DNA of 48,639 nucleotides from Mesotaenium endlicherianum (GCA_009602735.1 WELA01000646.1:1-48639), one strand, 5' to 3'. Positions 29,840 through 41,586 are shown, counted from the stretch's first letter. Translations and numbers: made by a program. The notes: generated from the letters alone by a model not told the origin.

Positions 29840-32800
29840 GCGAGTGCCTGGCCAGCACGCGCCCGCACGGACGCTCGCAACAGAGCGATACATGATCAAG
29901 CAATACCTGTTTAATGAATGAACGCATGCATGAAGTGAGGAAGAGAGACAAAAGTTCATGAGGTGCGTTTGAGGAGGAGGCAGAGCACTGATGGGTGCAG
30001 CGGCCGCAGAGGTCTTAAGGGGGAGCGGGCAAGCAGGTGCATGCGTCAGAGGCAACTTGACTCAGCTTTCAGGTTGCGAGAGCAGGTTGCTGCAACTACC
30101 ACCGCCGTCGCTGCTGCTGCTGCTGCTGCTGGTCCTGCGCTCCCTCTTTCTTGAAGAGGCGCACAAAACACTCAACACCCCATTGGCCCGCAAAGGAAGA
30201 CCATCGTCAGCCCCCTTCTGCTGGAAAGCAAGCAACAGCGAGCATGTAAGGCCAGAATAATCTCCACACACATTGGACGCAAGACAAACTCCCTCCGACT
30301 GACTGGTCGTCTGCTCACATGGGGTTCTCAAGAGGGTGACTGACTTACGACGGCAAGGCGGCGCTGTTGTTGCTGCTTCTGCTTCTGCTCCTCCTCCTCT
30401 TCCTACTCCTTCTCCTCCTCCTCCTTGTCAAACGGACACACACACGTGAGCACTCCTCCCTCCCTCCCGTCCCTGCCCACCAACTTCCCTCCCCCAAATT
30501 CGACCCAGTAGAGCAGCACACGGGCTATGCTCAGCCGTCGGCAAAACAAGCATGAATGGTGCATCCGACTTACTCGCCCTCCACAAAAGGACCAGACCCA
30601 CACACGGCCAGACGGTCAGGAGGGCACGCGGGCGGGCGGGCAGAGCCACAGGCAACCACACTGGCGGAGCAACGGTCGACAAACAAACAGACAGGGCAGA
30701 CAGACAGACCTACAGACCGGCCGACCAGCAAACGGACCAACGGCCAGAGACAGGGACTAGCAGCAGACACAGGTAGATGGATGCGCAGACTCCCTAGAGC
30801 AGGGGTGGTCCAGGTGCGGGTGGGTGCTGGCCAGGCACACCCGCACTTGGTGGCACTCTTGCAATTGGAGACTCACCCGCAACGAGGAAACAAGCGTCGG
30901 CCTCTCGCACTCTGTCTGGTCTGGCACCTCTCGCCGTCTCTGCAACAGAAGAGCAAGCGGGGAGGGAGTCAGGCTCCAGCGAAGAGTGAGTGTGGGAGGG
31001 AGGCAGGCAGGCAAACATCAGCGAGCAAGGGGAACGCCAGGAAGGAAGGAAGGACGAACGCACGCCACTTCTTTTTGCTCCACAGGACGAAGTGCAGTTG
31101 GTCCACCTACCTATCGTCAGCTGCTGCTGCAGGCCCTTCGCAGCCTGCTAGCCCGCCCCTCCGTACGCGCGCCAGCAAACTACTTGGATGGCCGAATCAT
31201 CTTGCACCGCCCCTAGCTTCCTCGTGCATGTTGCGCTGACTAAGTGCCCCCGCAAACACATGCACACCCACGCACAACAGCCAAGTTCTCGTGAACTTGT
31301 GTACGCAAGTGCTTGCGTGTGTGTTTGCGCGTGTGTGTATGTGGGTGGTGTGTGTGTGCGTGTGCGTGTGTGCAAGTGTGCGTGTGTGTTTGCGCGTGTG
31401 TGTGTGTGGGTGTGTGTGTGCGTGTGCGTGTGTGCGAGTGTGCGTGTGTGTGTGCATGCACGTGTGTGTGCGCGTGCGTGTGTGCGCGTGTGTGCCTGTG
31501 TGTGCATGTGTGCGTGCGCATGTGTGCGTGCGTCTGTGTGTGTGCGTGTGTGTGCGTGTGTGTATGCGCACCTGCGCAAGAGACACGCCCAGTAAAGGAA
31601 AGGAGTTGCAACTGTACGAGCCCTGAAGGAGGGGCGTACAAACACATGTGGAGAGTGCGTGCCGACATGTGCTGGCCAGGCAGAGGCCCGCACGCACGTC
31701 CACTTTATGTGTAGTACGCAACGTAGTGACATGTGTATTGCATGCACATGAATGTCTTTAACTACTTCTTCGATCCTTGGGTCTGAAGAGCTGACGCAGA
31801 GGAGCATGCAGATGAGCAACATTAGCAGCGCTGGTAGAGGAGTGGCACGCGCATCATATCTTTTTTGAGATGCCAAGGCTAATCCACGAGCTGCTGCTTC
31901 TGCTGCGTCTGCTGCCGCTGCTCCTCCCCCTTCTCCTACCCCACGAGACACGAGACACACGTCGTCATTTCTCCCATCACAAGAGGATGAGGCAGAGAGA
32001 GAGCCACAACACAAAGCGTGTCCAAGCTGATTCGAAACGTTGATTTGCCACCACCAATAGCCAGCTCTGTCAACGACACGCCGTGCGGCATTAGGCATTC
32101 CCGCCGTGCGCTTCACTGGGAGGAGGAGGACCCCGCGCTGACTGCCTGACGCAGATTGGAGCACGGAGGGCGCACACGACGTCGACACGATCAAATTTGA
32201 CGCGGCAGCCTTCCGGGGCAGAGACACGCTCCTTGACTCGCTTTCGCGTGACGGGGGCTGGACTCACTCATTGCGGGACTGCATGGGTGCCAGAGAGCCT
32301 CCAAAGTAGCACCAACTTGTCAGAGAGGGAACTCACATTGGGGCCGGGGTCGGGGGCTCCTCCTGGCGCCAGCTGGCATGTCCTGGCCACGGGGGGCAAG
32401 TGGGCGTGAGCAGAGGCGAGCTCGCACATGCGGGGCAGGAGGAGCGATTTTGGGGCCCTCCCTCCTCGCCTTCCTCTCCCTCAGGCTACAGCACCAGCCC
32501 CAAGCGTCGCCCTTGTCGTGCCACCCCGCACCCCAATACACATCACGACCACCCATGCGTGCAGTGGTTAGTGGGTACGTGAGAGACGAGTCTTCCGCCG
32601 ACGGCGCTGACATCAGCGACCCATCCACTCGTCGAGAGTGACTGATTGGAAGGTACGCTCACCGCTCCCATACATACACACGCGAAAACGTGCGGAGCGT
32701 CCAAGCGGGCGCGTAGTGGTCAGGCACACGCCCGCACAGGCGGCCGCATTGGTGCCATACGACAGAAGAGAACGAGCTAGCATTTGATTTTGGGTTCATA

Positions 32801-33560
32801 TTGCCTTGAAATTTCTAGAGAATGATCGCATGCACAAGGCGAGGCAGAGGGGCGGTGTGGCATGAGGGGCACAAGAGAGAGGACCAACCTGTGCAGAAAG
32901 TGCAGAGATTGAGGGAAGAACCGGCTGGACGGGAGGAGGCGGAGGAGGCGCATGCCTCAGAGGCAAGTTGACTCATCTTTTCGGTTTGTGGCAGAATATC
33001 AACGCAACGACTGCTGTTGTTGCCGCTGCTGCTGCCGGCAGTCTTGCTGCTGGTGCTGCTCGTAAATGCCTGCAGACATACAAGCAAAACACACACCCCA
33101 CCGGCCCGCAAAGAAACTTGATGGTCAGCCGCCTTTTGCGGGAAGGCAAGCAACGACGGACATGTGTCAACAGACTGCAGACGCAGGTCAGACTGTCTAC
33201 AACTCACTGCTCATGTGTTCACCGGGGGAATCTCAAGGGGGTACCGAACTTGAGATATCAATGGTGGCTGTGCCACTGCTGCTGCTGTTTCGCCTCCTCC
33301 TCCTTCCTTGTCAAGCAAACAAAGGCAAGAGTGCTTTTTCCTATTCCCCTCCCTCGTTCCCCGCCCACTAACTCCCCTTGTACTCCACTTAGCAGAGCAA
33401 CACAAAGAGTGGAGACTCACAGACTGGCAGACAAAAAGAAAAAATAACCGAAAGACAAACGAAAGAAACACCAGCAGATCGGACGAATGGACGGATGGAC
33501 ACTCGGACTTCTAGGGCAGAGCTGGTCCAGGTGCAGGTGGGAGGTAGAAAGAGGGAAAGC
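29840..33560. repeat. Four tandem ~1-kb modules, probably duplicated exon-intron units
   Basis: A motif close to CTGGCCAGGCAC..CCCGCAC recurs at about 29,850, 30,826, 31,673 and 32,718. Each copy is followed 220-295 bp later by a CTG/CAG-rich block (about 30,110, 31,118, 31,890 and 33,012). The first and fourth modules are the most alike: AGGCAACTTGACTCA against AGGCAAGTTGACTCA, and GGCCCGCAAAG in both, continuing to GTCCAGGTGCGGGTG against GTCCAGGTGCAGGTG. On the minus strand the CAG blocks can be read as short Gln/Glu-rich exons. The best example is 54 nt near 30,358-30,411, bounded by AG and GTAAGT. Minus-strand peptides of modules 1 and 4 align (LLAFQQKGAD / LLAFPQKAAD). Confidence 0.55.
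31313..31566. repeat. GT/GC dinucleotide-rich tract
   Basis: About 250 bp of alternating purine-pyrimidine GTGTGTGC on the plus strand. The open frames here (Val-Cys or His-Thr repeats) are artefacts. Lies within the third module. Confidence 0.85.
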
Positions 33561-33605
33561 GACTTCCCGACACAAGAGGCAAGCAAAAGTGAGCCCCACG
33601 AGGTG

Positions 33606-34350
33606 TGAAAGGGGCAAAGTGCCCTAGTGGAAGCATAGTGACTCACGAGGAAAGGAACTAGTTGCCATCATACTAAAGAGTGCAGCGGCATATCATTAAC
33701 GAAGCTTAGGAAAAATACTCAACATTTAGAGTAGCAAAAAACTGCTCACAATTTGGTGTAGGATGAAAGGCCTTGTCATTACAAACCCGTAGAAACTTAC
33801 AGAAGTGAAAACTGATAAGAAACATAGAAGTTATGCCTATTTATAATTTTTTGCCTAAGTGCTCCTCCCTACGAGGAAGCTACGGATTTTCCTAAGTGTT
33901 CGTCAAATCGTCCCTTCCAGAATATTTGTGAGTAAGCCAGATCAGTCTAATCTGACGTGTCGGGCTGAATTGACGTCCACATACATGCATCGACATTACT
34001 AGAATATTCTATCTCAGACGCGCTAGGCTAAACCGAAACTTCTAGGTAAATCGACCTAGTCGGCACTCCGCGTCAGCCGAACTTACGTGAAGGTTCGAGT
34101 TCATTCTAACGGGCCAGATCGCTCGACGCTGTCGGTCAATCCGACGGTCGCGCTCACCGCGAATTAAGGACAGTCGTCAACCGACCTCAAAACTAATTAA
34201 ACTTCGGAAATCCATAACTCTCTCAATACTTGACCAAATTCGATGAACTTTATATCAAAATGACCACAAAAATGCACTGCACACTACTATACAATCAAAA
34301 CATACTTTCATGAAACTCAAAAATGCACTTTATAAACCGATGACCTTACA
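33606..34350 (-). mobile_element. 3' LTR of element C
   Basis: 745 bp from plus-strand TGAAAGGGGC to GACCTTACA. The copy at 39,018-39,761 is nearly identical, implying recent insertion. On the minus strand the internal flank is GAGGAGGGGGATGA (polypurine tract) before TGTAAGG. Confidence 0.93.
33838..33845 (-). promoter_or_regulatory. TATA box in LTR of element C
   Basis: Minus strand TATAAATA, well inside the LTR and conserved in the other LTR at about 39,249-39,256. It would place a transcription start roughly 30 nt further on, defining the R region. Confidence 0.55.
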
Positions 34351-35219
34351 TCATCCCCCTCCTCAAGATGCGACGTCCTCGACGCATTCTGCAGAGAACG
34401 TCTTAACTTACTCTTACAATCAGTCAAGTTGGCCTCTGGCTCCCAAGTGTTGTCGTCCGCATGGTAGCCTTTCCACTTGACCATATACTCTTGGGTAATT
34501 CGTTGACCTCGCTTGACTCGTCGATCGCTGACAATCGCCTCCACTTCATATTCCAATACATCATCGATCTTGACCGGTGGTGGCAGTGTAGGTAGTTGTC
34601 CTAGATGTCCTTCATTCGGGTCAACGTATGGCCGTAGACAACTGACATGGAACACGTCATGGATACGCCAGCCTGAAGGAAGTTCCAACTTGTAGGCCAC
34701 TGGATTCACCTGCTTGAGCACCACAAAGGGACCTGTAAACCGTGCCCGCAGTTTCCTCTTGCCTGTGAAAGGTAGGTTCTCTGTGGACAAGAGTACTTTG
34801 TCGCCCACATGGAATGTCACTTCCCTCCTGTGCTTGTTAGCATGCTTGACCTGCTCTTCCTGTGCCTTCCGAATACACGTCTTCGCCATATCCCAAGTCT
34901 TGGCCATCTGCTCCATAAAAGCTTGTGTAGTAGGAACCTGAGTCTCCTTGGCCTTCTCCAACAAGATGTTCCCTGGATGATATACTTCTCGCCCATAAAC
35001 CATAGCGAATGGTGACTGCTTGGTGGATCCCTGCATGCTGTTGTTGTAGGCAAACTCCAATCCTGGCAGCTTCTTGTCCCACTCTGAAGGGTCCTCCATA
35101 GTGAAACTCCTGAGCACCTCTTGCAGAGTTCTGTTGAGCCACTCACTCTGCCCATCTGTCTGAGGGTGATAGGAAGTGCTCATACTCAGCTTGATCCCCA
35201 TCAAAGTAAACAATGACCG
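34317..35219 (-). pseudogene. pol: Integrase C-terminal half and chromodomain (element C)
   Basis: Follows a TAG at about 35,220 that stands where Trp is expected (FTSNF*RSLFTLMG). It includes the third catalytic residue in SYHPQTDGQSEWLNRT, the GPF-type domain (GDKVLLSTENL, RFTGPFVVLKQVNPVAYKL, HDVFHVSCLRPY) and a canonical chromodomain (EYEVEAIVSDRRVK, EYMVKWKGYHADDNTWEPE). The frame passes through the polypurine tract and ends 34 nt inside the LTR. A single substitution separates this from an intact pol. In CACTA-free chromoviruses the chromodomain directs integration to marked chromatin. Confidence 0.92.
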
Positions 35220-38021
35220 CTAAAAGTTGCTAGTGAACCTTGGATCCCGATCTGAAACGATCACCTTCGGCAACCCATGTAGCTTGAAAATATAATCAAA
35301 GAATAGCCGTGCCACATCCGCTGCCGTAGAAGTCTCCTTCATGGGAATGAAGTGAGCCATCTTGCTGAGTCTGTCAGACACAACCCATACTGCATCGTGC
35401 CCTTGACCACTGACTGGTAACGATGTGATGAAGTCCATAGCAATCTGCTCCCTGGGATACTCTGGAATAGGCAGGGGCTGCAATGTACCTCCCTTCTTTT
35501 GATTTGGTGTCTTGTTTCTCTGGCACGCATCGCAACTCCTGATCCACTCCTCGATGTCTTTGTCCATATTTCTCCAGTAGTATTCCCGCTTCAGCACGCT
35601 TGCCGTCTTCTCGTTTCCAAAGTGTCCAGCATATAAGCAGTCATGATGCTCCGCAAGTAGTAAGTCTCGTAGCTCCTTGATGTCAGGTACCACCACTCTC
35701 TTGGAATCACCATAATACCATATGCCGTCTTTCTTCTGCATACTCGAGTTGGACTCAGCTGCTCCACCATCAGCAAACTCTGGGTCCTCCTCATAACCTC
35801 TCTGAAGCTTCTTCTTGAAGTCCATATTCTCCTTAATGACTGAAACAGCTGCAAGGTCACACCTCCTGGATAGAGCGTCTGCAGGGTTGATCTTCCCAGG
35901 TAAGTACTCAATCTTGTGGTCGAACTGTTGCAGAAACTCCATCCACCTTGCTTGTCTTGGTGTCAACGTTGGCTGCGTCATAAACTTCTCCAAGCTCTTG
36001 TGGTCGGTCTTGATGAACACCTTCCGGCCGTCCACATAACATCGCCAAATCCTCAAAGCCTGGATAATAGCCAACATCTCCCGCTCGTGTGCTGCATAGT
36101 TCTGCTCAGCAGGACTCAACTTCCTGCTCTCATATGCCACAGGCTGCAATCCTTTGCCCTGGTCCTGGAGAAGAATGGCTCCCACTGCAAAGTTTGATGC
36201 GTCCGTGATGATGGTGAAAGGAAGCTCTGGACTGGCAATTGCCAACACAGGTGCCTGTGTCAACAGCTCCTTAATCTTCTCAAAGGCTTGCTGCTCCTTG
36301 TCACCCCATAGCCACTTCTCCTGCTTCTTCAACATGTCCGTGAGCGGTGCACACACCTTGGCAAATCCTTCAATGAAACGTCGGTAATAATTCGCCATGC
36401 CGAGGAAACTCCTGAGTTGATGAATATCAGCAGGTACCGGCCAATCTCTGACTGCTTGCACCTTCTTCTGCTCCACCTTGACTCCTTCAGCTCCCACTAT
36501 GTGTCCAAGAAACTCGACCTCCTTGAGACAGAAGTCGCACTTGCTCATCTTCCCATACAGCTTTTGATCTCTCAAGACCTCCAACACCTTCCTCAGATGC
36601 TCCACATGCTCTTCCAAGGTCTTCGAATAGATCAGGATGTCGTCCAAAAATACCACCACAAACTGGTCCAAGTAGGGTCTGAAGATACTATTCATGAGTC
36701 CCATGAATGTAGCAGGTGCATTAGTCAATCCAAAAGGCATGACTGTGAACTCGAACAAACCATAGCGAGTTCTGAAAGCAGTCTTCTGAACGTCTCCTTC
36801 CGCAATCCGTACCTGGTGATAGCCACTCCTCAAATCGATCTTCGAGAAATACTTCGCCCCGACAAGCCTGTCAATCAACTCGTCCACTCGTGGAAGTGGG
36901 TACCTGTTCTTGATGGTGACCTTGTTGAGTGCCCGGTAGTCGACACACATCCTCATAGTCCCATCCTTCTTCTTCACAAATAAGACTGGCGCTGCAAATG
37001 GAGACTCGCTGGGTCGGATGAATCCCTTCTCCAATAACTCTGTCAGCTGCTTCTTCAACTCATCCAACTCCGCAAACGATTGTCGATAGGCGGGTCTCAC
37101 TGGTGGCTTGCTCCCTGGTTCCAACTCAATCTTGTGCTCCATAGCTCTCTGTGGAGGTAATCCTGCAGGTAGCTCCTCAGGAAATACGCACTTGAACTCC
37201 TCCAACAGCGCCTTAATTTGGGCAGGCATCTCAGCAGGCTTCTTCTCTTGAGCAGTTGGGCTCTGCTCCTTCTGAGCAAGGGGATCAGACACCACTACTT
37301 GCTCCTCCGGCGATGTACATTCGCCCAGGCTGTTAGGATTCACGCTTGCTCCATCTGATGACCTGGCCAGGGCCACCGAAACAAGGTACATCTCCTTCAC
37401 CTGATTCGCCCTGCATAGCTTCTTAACTTGCAGGCTCGACAGAAGACAGTTACTTGTGGTCGTATCTACCTCCACCTGTTTCGCTGTCTCCATTCGACCA
37501 TCACGCCCTTGGACTTTCACTTGTCCTGTGCTCCAGTGCACTTGAGGGTTGGCTTTCCTCAGCCATGGTCGGCCCAATATCACCTCATGGTGACCCAACT
37601 CTGCCTGCTCCATAACTTCCTTACTCCGGTGCCCCGCTACTTCCACGTGAATAGCTTCCGTAGGTGCACCACACTTGAGTCTCTGCCCATTCGCCAAAAT
37701 TGCCTCCTTAGGCTCATAATGCTTCTGCACAGGGACTCGCCACTCTTTCACCAGCTTCTTGTGCACAAAGTTTGCACTTGCGCCACTGTCGACCATACAC
37801 TTCGCATTATTGCCGTCGACCACTCCTTCCACGATGATAGGCTTGTCAACGTCTCGTCCTTTGCTTCTCGGCAGGCTCCTGGGGATAACCTCCTTGTGAG
37901 TTCTCGTCTTCACGCCAGTAGACACACCAGAACGACTTACTGGCGTCCTCCTTTTTCCTGTTGTTGAGGTTGTTTCGCCTTCACATGACAGTCTCGAGCC
38001 AGATGTCCAAGCTTGCCGCAA
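35220..38021 (-). CDS. pol: Protease-RT-RNase H-integrase polyprotein (element C), ends at premature TAG
   Basis: Uninterrupted 933-codon frame. Protease: [17 protein letters not shown] and [85 protein letters not shown], catalytic [20 protein letters not shown]. RNase [43 protein letters not shown]. Integrase: HHCC ([24 protein letters not shown]) and core [11 protein letters not shown] and [10 protein letters not shown]. All catalytic residues are present. It overlaps the end of gag by 85 nt in the -1 frame, so a programmed -1 frameshift is likely; an A-rich GGAAAAAGG lies in the overlap but is not a perfect slippery heptamer. Confidence 0.93.
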   Translation of the reverse strand: MRQAWTSGSRLSCEGETTSTTGKRRTPVSRSGVSTGVKTRTHKEVIPRSLPRSKGRDVDKPIIVEGVVDGNNAKCMVDSGASANFVHKKLVKEWRVPVQKHYEPKEAILANGQRLKCGAPTEAIHVEVAGHRSKEVMEQAELGHHEVILGRPWLRKANPQVHWSTGQVKVQGRDGRMETAKQVEVDTTTSNCLLSSLQVKKLCRANQVKEMYLVSVALARSSDGASVNPNSLGECTSPEEQVVVSDPLAQKEQSPTAQEKKPAEMPAQIKALLEEFKCVFPEELPAGLPPQRAMEHKIELEPGSKPPVRPAYRQSFAELDELKKQLTELLEKGFIRPSESPFAAPVLFVKKKDGTMRMCVDYRALNKVTIKNRYPLPRVDELIDRLVGAKYFSKIDLRSGYHQVRIAEGDVQKTAFRTRYGLFEFTVMPFGLTNAPATFMGLMNSIFRPYLDQFVVVFLDDILIYSKTLEEHVEHLRKVLEVLRDQKLYGKMSKCDFCLKEVEFLGHIVGAEGVKVEQKKVQAVRDWPVPADIHQLRSFLGMANYYRRFIEGFAKVCAPLTDMLKKQEKWLWGDKEQQAFEKIKELLTQAPVLAIASPELPFTIITDASNFAVGAILLQDQGKGLQPVAYESRKLSPAEQNYAAHEREMLAIIQALRIWRCYVDGRKVFIKTDHKSLEKFMTQPTLTPRQARWMEFLQQFDHKIEYLPGKINPADALSRRCDLAAVSVIKENMDFKKKLQRGYEEDPEFADGGAAESNSSMQKKDGIWYYGDSKRVVVPDIKELRDLLLAEHHDCLYAGHFGNEKTASVLKREYYWRNMDKDIEEWIRSCDACQRNKTPNQKKGGTLQPLPIPEYPREQIAMDFITSLPVSGQGHDAVWVVSDRLSKMAHFIPMKETSTAADVARLFFDYIFKLHGLPKVIVSDRDPRFTSNF

Positions 38022-38980
38022 TTATAGCAGGGTCCTCTCGGCTTCAAATTCTGCTGCCTGCGCTGGTACTGCACAAGTCCCAACTCCATGGGTACTGGAC
38101 CTTGAACATTCGTGCTTGGCGCTTGAGATCCAAAGTGTCGATATCCTCCAAAGTTGTGGCTGCCCCACTGCCTCTGACTATACTCCACAGCGTCGACCCT
38201 TGTTGCCAATGCCATCATTTCTCCAAGACTGGTAGGGTCCTTGAGCGCCACTTCCTTGGCCACAGTTGGCTTGAGTCCCCTCTTGAACTTGTCCATCATC
38301 TCTGACTCGTGCATGGATGGACATTGAAGCACCAGCTCGTTGAAGCGCGATACATACTCCTGAACGCTTCCTCGCTGACGAAGGCGCACCAATAGATCTC
38401 GAGCGGTANTTCGAGCGGTAGCCTCGGGCGCAATAGGTTGAAGTTGCCTCTTCAAGCCTTCAAAGAGCTGATTAACAGTAGCAGGAACTCCAAACAACTG
38501 CTCTTCTCGTTCATACCAAGCTCCAGCACTCTTCTGCAGCAAAGTTATGACAAAGGCGACTTGCCTGTCGGGCGTGAGCGCAGAATACTCCATAAACTTC
38601 TTCACTCCAAAAATCCATTGATGAACAGGCGGCGATCCACGCTCTCCAGTATAAACTTCAGGCTTAGGTGCACGCACTCCTGATGCGGGTGGAATAACTG
38701 GTTGCACCACTGGGTTAACATGAATCGGTGGTACAACAGGTGCAGGTGCCGAACTCGTCGAAGCGGCGTTCCCCATAACAACTTGCACCATTCTCTCCAC
38801 CTCCGCGCGCATATTTTGTTGAAACTGGGTGTAGACTTCTCCTCCAATTGCATTTGCCATTTGTCTTAGCATCGCCTGCATCTCTTGTTGCTCTCTGGTC
38901 ATTGTTGGTGCTGCCTGCTGCCCCGCGCGCTCAACATGCTCGACATGTTCGCCTCCTCCAGCTGCCGACTGCGACTCCAT
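37937..38980 (-). CDS. gag: Gag (element C)
   Basis: 347 codons starting [20 protein letters not shown], close to the primer-binding site. After a Gln/Ala-rich N-terminus comes the retrotransposon gag core: [71 protein letters not shown] zinc knuckle [14 protein letters not shown] and a Gln-rich end follow. One N at 38,409 is flanked by two copies of TCGAGCGGTA, giving a small in-frame duplication (ATAR-x-TAR) that I take to be an assembly join. The product would form particles and package element RNA. Confidence 0.92.
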   Translation of the reverse strand: MESQSAAGGGEHVEHVERAGQQAAPTMTREQQEMQAMLRQMANAIGGEVYTQFQQNMRAEVERMVQVVMGNAASTSSAPAPVVPPIHVNPVVQPVIPPASGVRAPKPEVYTGERGSPPVHQWIFGVKKFMEYSALTPDRQVAFVITLLQKSAGAWYEREEQLFGVPATVNQLFEGLKRQLQPIAPEATARXTARDLLVRLRQRGSVQEYVSRFNELVLQCPSMHESEMMDKFKRGLKPTVAKEVALKDPTSLGEMMALATRVDAVEYSQRQWGSHNFGGYRHFGSQAPSTNVQGPVPMELGLVQYQRRQQNLKPRGPCYNCGKLGHLARDCHVKAKQPQQQEKGGRQ

Positions 38981-39000
38981 AATATAACATGCAAACTAGT

Positions 39001-39015
39001 CCTGCTCCGATACCA
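39001..39015 (-). other. Primer-binding site of element C
   Basis: Minus strand TGGTATCGGAGCAGG, two nucleotides after the LTR end. It matches the initiator-Met tRNA type, like element A. Confidence 0.85.
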
Positions 39016-39017
39016 GA

Positions 39018-39761
39018 TGAAAGGGGCAAAGTGCCCTAGTGGAAGCGTAGTGACTCACGAGGAAAGGAACTAGTTGCCATCATACTAGAGAGTGCAGCGG
39101 CATATCATTAACAAAGCTTAGGAAAAATACTCAACATTGTGAGTAGCAAGAAACTGCTCACAATTGATGTAGGATGAAAGGCCTTGTCATTACAAACCCG
39201 TAGGAATTTACAGAAGTGAAAACTGATAAGAAACAAAAAAGTTATGCCTATTTATAATTTTCTGCCTAAGTGCTCCTGCCTAGGAGGAAGCTACGGATTT
39301 TCCTAAGTGTTCGTCAAATCGTCCCTTCCAGAATATTCGTGAGTAAGCCAGATCAGTCTAATCTGACGTGTCGGGCCGAATTGACGTCCACATACATGCA
39401 TCGACATTACTAGAATATTCTATCTCAGACGCGCTAGGCTAAACCGAAACTTCTAGGTAAATCGACCTAGTCGGCACTCCGCGTCAGCCGAACTTACGTG
39501 AAGGTTCGAGTTCATTCTAACGGGCCAGATCGCTCGACGCTGTCGGTCAATCCGACGGTCGCGCTCACCGCGAATTAAGGACAGTCGTCAACCGACCTCA
39601 AAATTAATTAAACTTCGGAAATCCATAACTCTCTCAATACTTGACCAAATTCGATGAACTTTATATTAAAATGACCACAAAAATGAACTCTATACTACTA
39701 TACAATCAAAACATACTTTCATGAAACTCAAAAATGCACTTTATAAACCTATGACCTTACA
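39018..39761 (-). mobile_element. 5' LTR of element C, also 3' LTR of a second partial copy
   Basis: 744 bp, nearly identical to 33,606-34,350. Its right flank is not host DNA but the polypurine tract and 3' coding end of another copy, so this LTR is shared by two tandem elements. Confidence 0.93.
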
Positions 39762-39941
39762 TCATCCCCCTCCTCAAGATGCGACGTCCTCGACGCATTC
39801 TGCAGATAACGTCTCAACTTACTCTTACAATGAGTCAAGTTGGCCTCTGGCTCCCAAGTGTTGTCGTCCGCATGGTAGCCTTTCCACTTGACCAGATACT
39901 CTTGGGCAAATCGTTGACCTCGCTTGACTCGTCGATCATTG
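39762..39941 (-). pseudogene. pol: 3' end of a second element-C copy (chromodomain fragment)
   Basis: Same sequence as 34,351-34,531 (polypurine tract and chromodomain KWKGYHADDNTWEPE region) with a few substitutions, then breaks off at GTCGATC. Tandem elements sharing an LTR usually arise by unequal or intra-element recombination. Confidence 0.85.
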
Positions 39942-39965
39942 TAAGGTCATAGGTTTACAATGATC
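39934..39965. other. Breakpoint palindrome with inverted LTR tip
   Basis: GATCATTGTAA and TTTACAATGATC are inverted arms around a 9-nt loop. The left arm, loop and start of the right arm include TGTAAGGTCATAGGTTTA, the reverse complement of the LTR end at 39,744-39,761. It marks exactly where similarity to element C stops. Confidence 0.6.
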
Positions 39966-41586
39966 AACGAGTCTCCAGCCTGCAACAGCCCAGCAACGCG
40001 TCCCTTCGGCCAGCTAGCCAGCGTCTAAGCCACGTCTCTCTGCTCGGACACGAGGGGGCTGACAGCAAACTTGAGAATCAGCAAAGCTGGCCGGCCAGGA
40101 TAGCTTGCGCCAGCTGGCACGCGAAGCGAGAGGCGTCCTCTCGGCCAGGCCTTGAGCTAAACGCGCTGCAAGCCATGCAGGAAGGCAAGGGACGTGAGCG
40201 ACGAACTGACGGACGCAAGGGCAGCTCTTGCCATCTCCTAGAGGGGTGGGTGGGGGGGGGGTTGGGGGTAACCGTAGACGCCCTCCAGTCTTGTAGTGCG
40301 GGGGGCAAAAGTCTCCCCCGAATATTTTGCAGTGCACGACAGCAACCATGGCCGGCCAGCCAGCGCAGCGTTCGACTTCACCTTGCCCACACACGGGAGC
40401 ACACACACATGCTCAATGGCCGCAGCCAGATGTGGGTCGATGTCACCTACAGGTGGCCGTGGGGCAGCGGACAAGGAAATCAGCAGACAGGTGGCAGGCA
40501 GAGGGGCGCAACGTACAGGTGTTAGATGTGTGAGCAAACAGGTGGCAGTAAGAAGGCAATCGGGCTCAGCGGACAGGTCGGCAGATGGGTTCAGCAAATA
40601 GGTAGCGGACAGGTGGCCGACGAATTCAGCCAACGGGTTGCAGATGTAGTCAAGTGACAGTGGGGTGGCATACTGGTGAAAGTGAAAGTCGGGGAACTGG
40701 TGGCAGATGGGTTCCAACGGCCAGGTGGCAAACTGGTGGCAGTCAACGGGCTCAGCTGAGAGGGGGACGACAGGCTGCAAACAGGTTAGGTGGGGAACAG
40801 GTGGCAGCTGGCGGCAGTTGGCAGCCTTCAAACTTTACCGTAAATCCTCCCTCGATTGCATTGGAAGTTACTGCGTGGTGAAACTGAATGGAAGTGAAGG
40901 GCAGCAAGGTGGCGCCCACGAGGTCCCGAGACGCGCCAACAGGAACGGGACAGGAGCAGTTTTTGGTAGCAGCAGATTCGCTGAGTAAACAGCTGGCAGG
41001 CAGCCGGACCAGAGTGACACAGCCACAAAACACGGGCTATCTGTGTGAAAGAAAAAGGTAAGGGGTACACCAAATAGGTAGTTTAGGTTGCCCAAATGAC
41101 TAGGCACAGCCAAACGTGACAATACCTCTTGCTCGGCATGAATGTCTGGTGGCGCACCATATCGGAATCCTCCCTAACTGTAAGGATTGACAGTTGAGAC
41201 CGTGAAATTGTACACCTGCATGAAAAAATATAAATCGAGACAGTGTCACTTGCCCACACAGACAGGCCAGCAAGCTTCAGACTTTCGTATGCAACAGCTG
41301 GAACTTTAGTCCAAGTATTCATCCTCGAGTATGCAAACAGGTCGAAGCCACGAGAATGCGTAAAAGAGATTGAAGGGAAGTGGATTCAGTGAAAGAAGAC
41401 ATAAATATCTTACATGAAACATGAAAGACGACCACTTTCTCCCTTCATGATTTCCTGTCGCCTCTCACATATTTGAAAAGAATTCTAGAACTGAATGCTG
41501 TGACTGAAGCGCAAACGCAAATGCTCGTCTGCATGAAAGTGCTATTGCGTCTTGAGAGTGGTGAAACTAAAGCATTTTAGGGCTCT
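39966..41586. other. Host or unknown DNA, no gene firmly recognised
   Basis: Includes a G-run region at 40,246-40,267 with quadruplex potential, and about 40,430-40,820 with many imperfect GGTGGCAG/GGCTCAGC-type repeats. On the minus strand 41,126-41,215 is bounded by a polypyrimidine-AG acceptor and a GT donor. It could join in phase to sequence after another good acceptor (TTTCTTTCACACAG) near 41,042, but the peptide has no recognisable motif, so I do not call a gene. Confidence 0.35.

Larger units (their letters stand above)
33606..39761 (-). mobile_element. Chromovirus-type Ty3/gypsy element C
   Basis: LTR, primer-binding site, gag, pol and LTR in normal order on the minus strand, with integrase followed by a chromodomain. 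The only visible disabling change in pol is one TAG; one N-associated duplication in gag is probably an assembly artefact. Host DNA lies to the left, and to the right a second partial copy begins directly, giving LTR-internal-LTR-internal. Confidence 0.92.

Noticed and set aside
31148..32227. 359-codon frame rich in His-Thr on the minus strand
   Set aside because: More than half comes from the GT/GC dinucleotide tract, which is open in several frames on both strands.
35217..35222. TAG in integrase of element C as a second readthrough site
   Set aside because: The codons following the TAG (CGG TCA) do not fit CAR-YYA, it lies inside the integrase core, and a Trp is expected there in related elements; ordinary nonsense mutation is simpler.
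40430..40820. CRISPR-like array of GGTGGCAG repeats
   Set aside because: Repeats are short, degenerate and irregularly spaced in a eukaryotic context, with no cas genes; a degenerate minisatellite fits better.
41042..41215. Two splice-bounded exons on the minus strand
   Set aside because: Splice signals are good and phases can be matched, but the peptide has no recognisable family, one alternative frame hits a stop at once, and no further exon was found.
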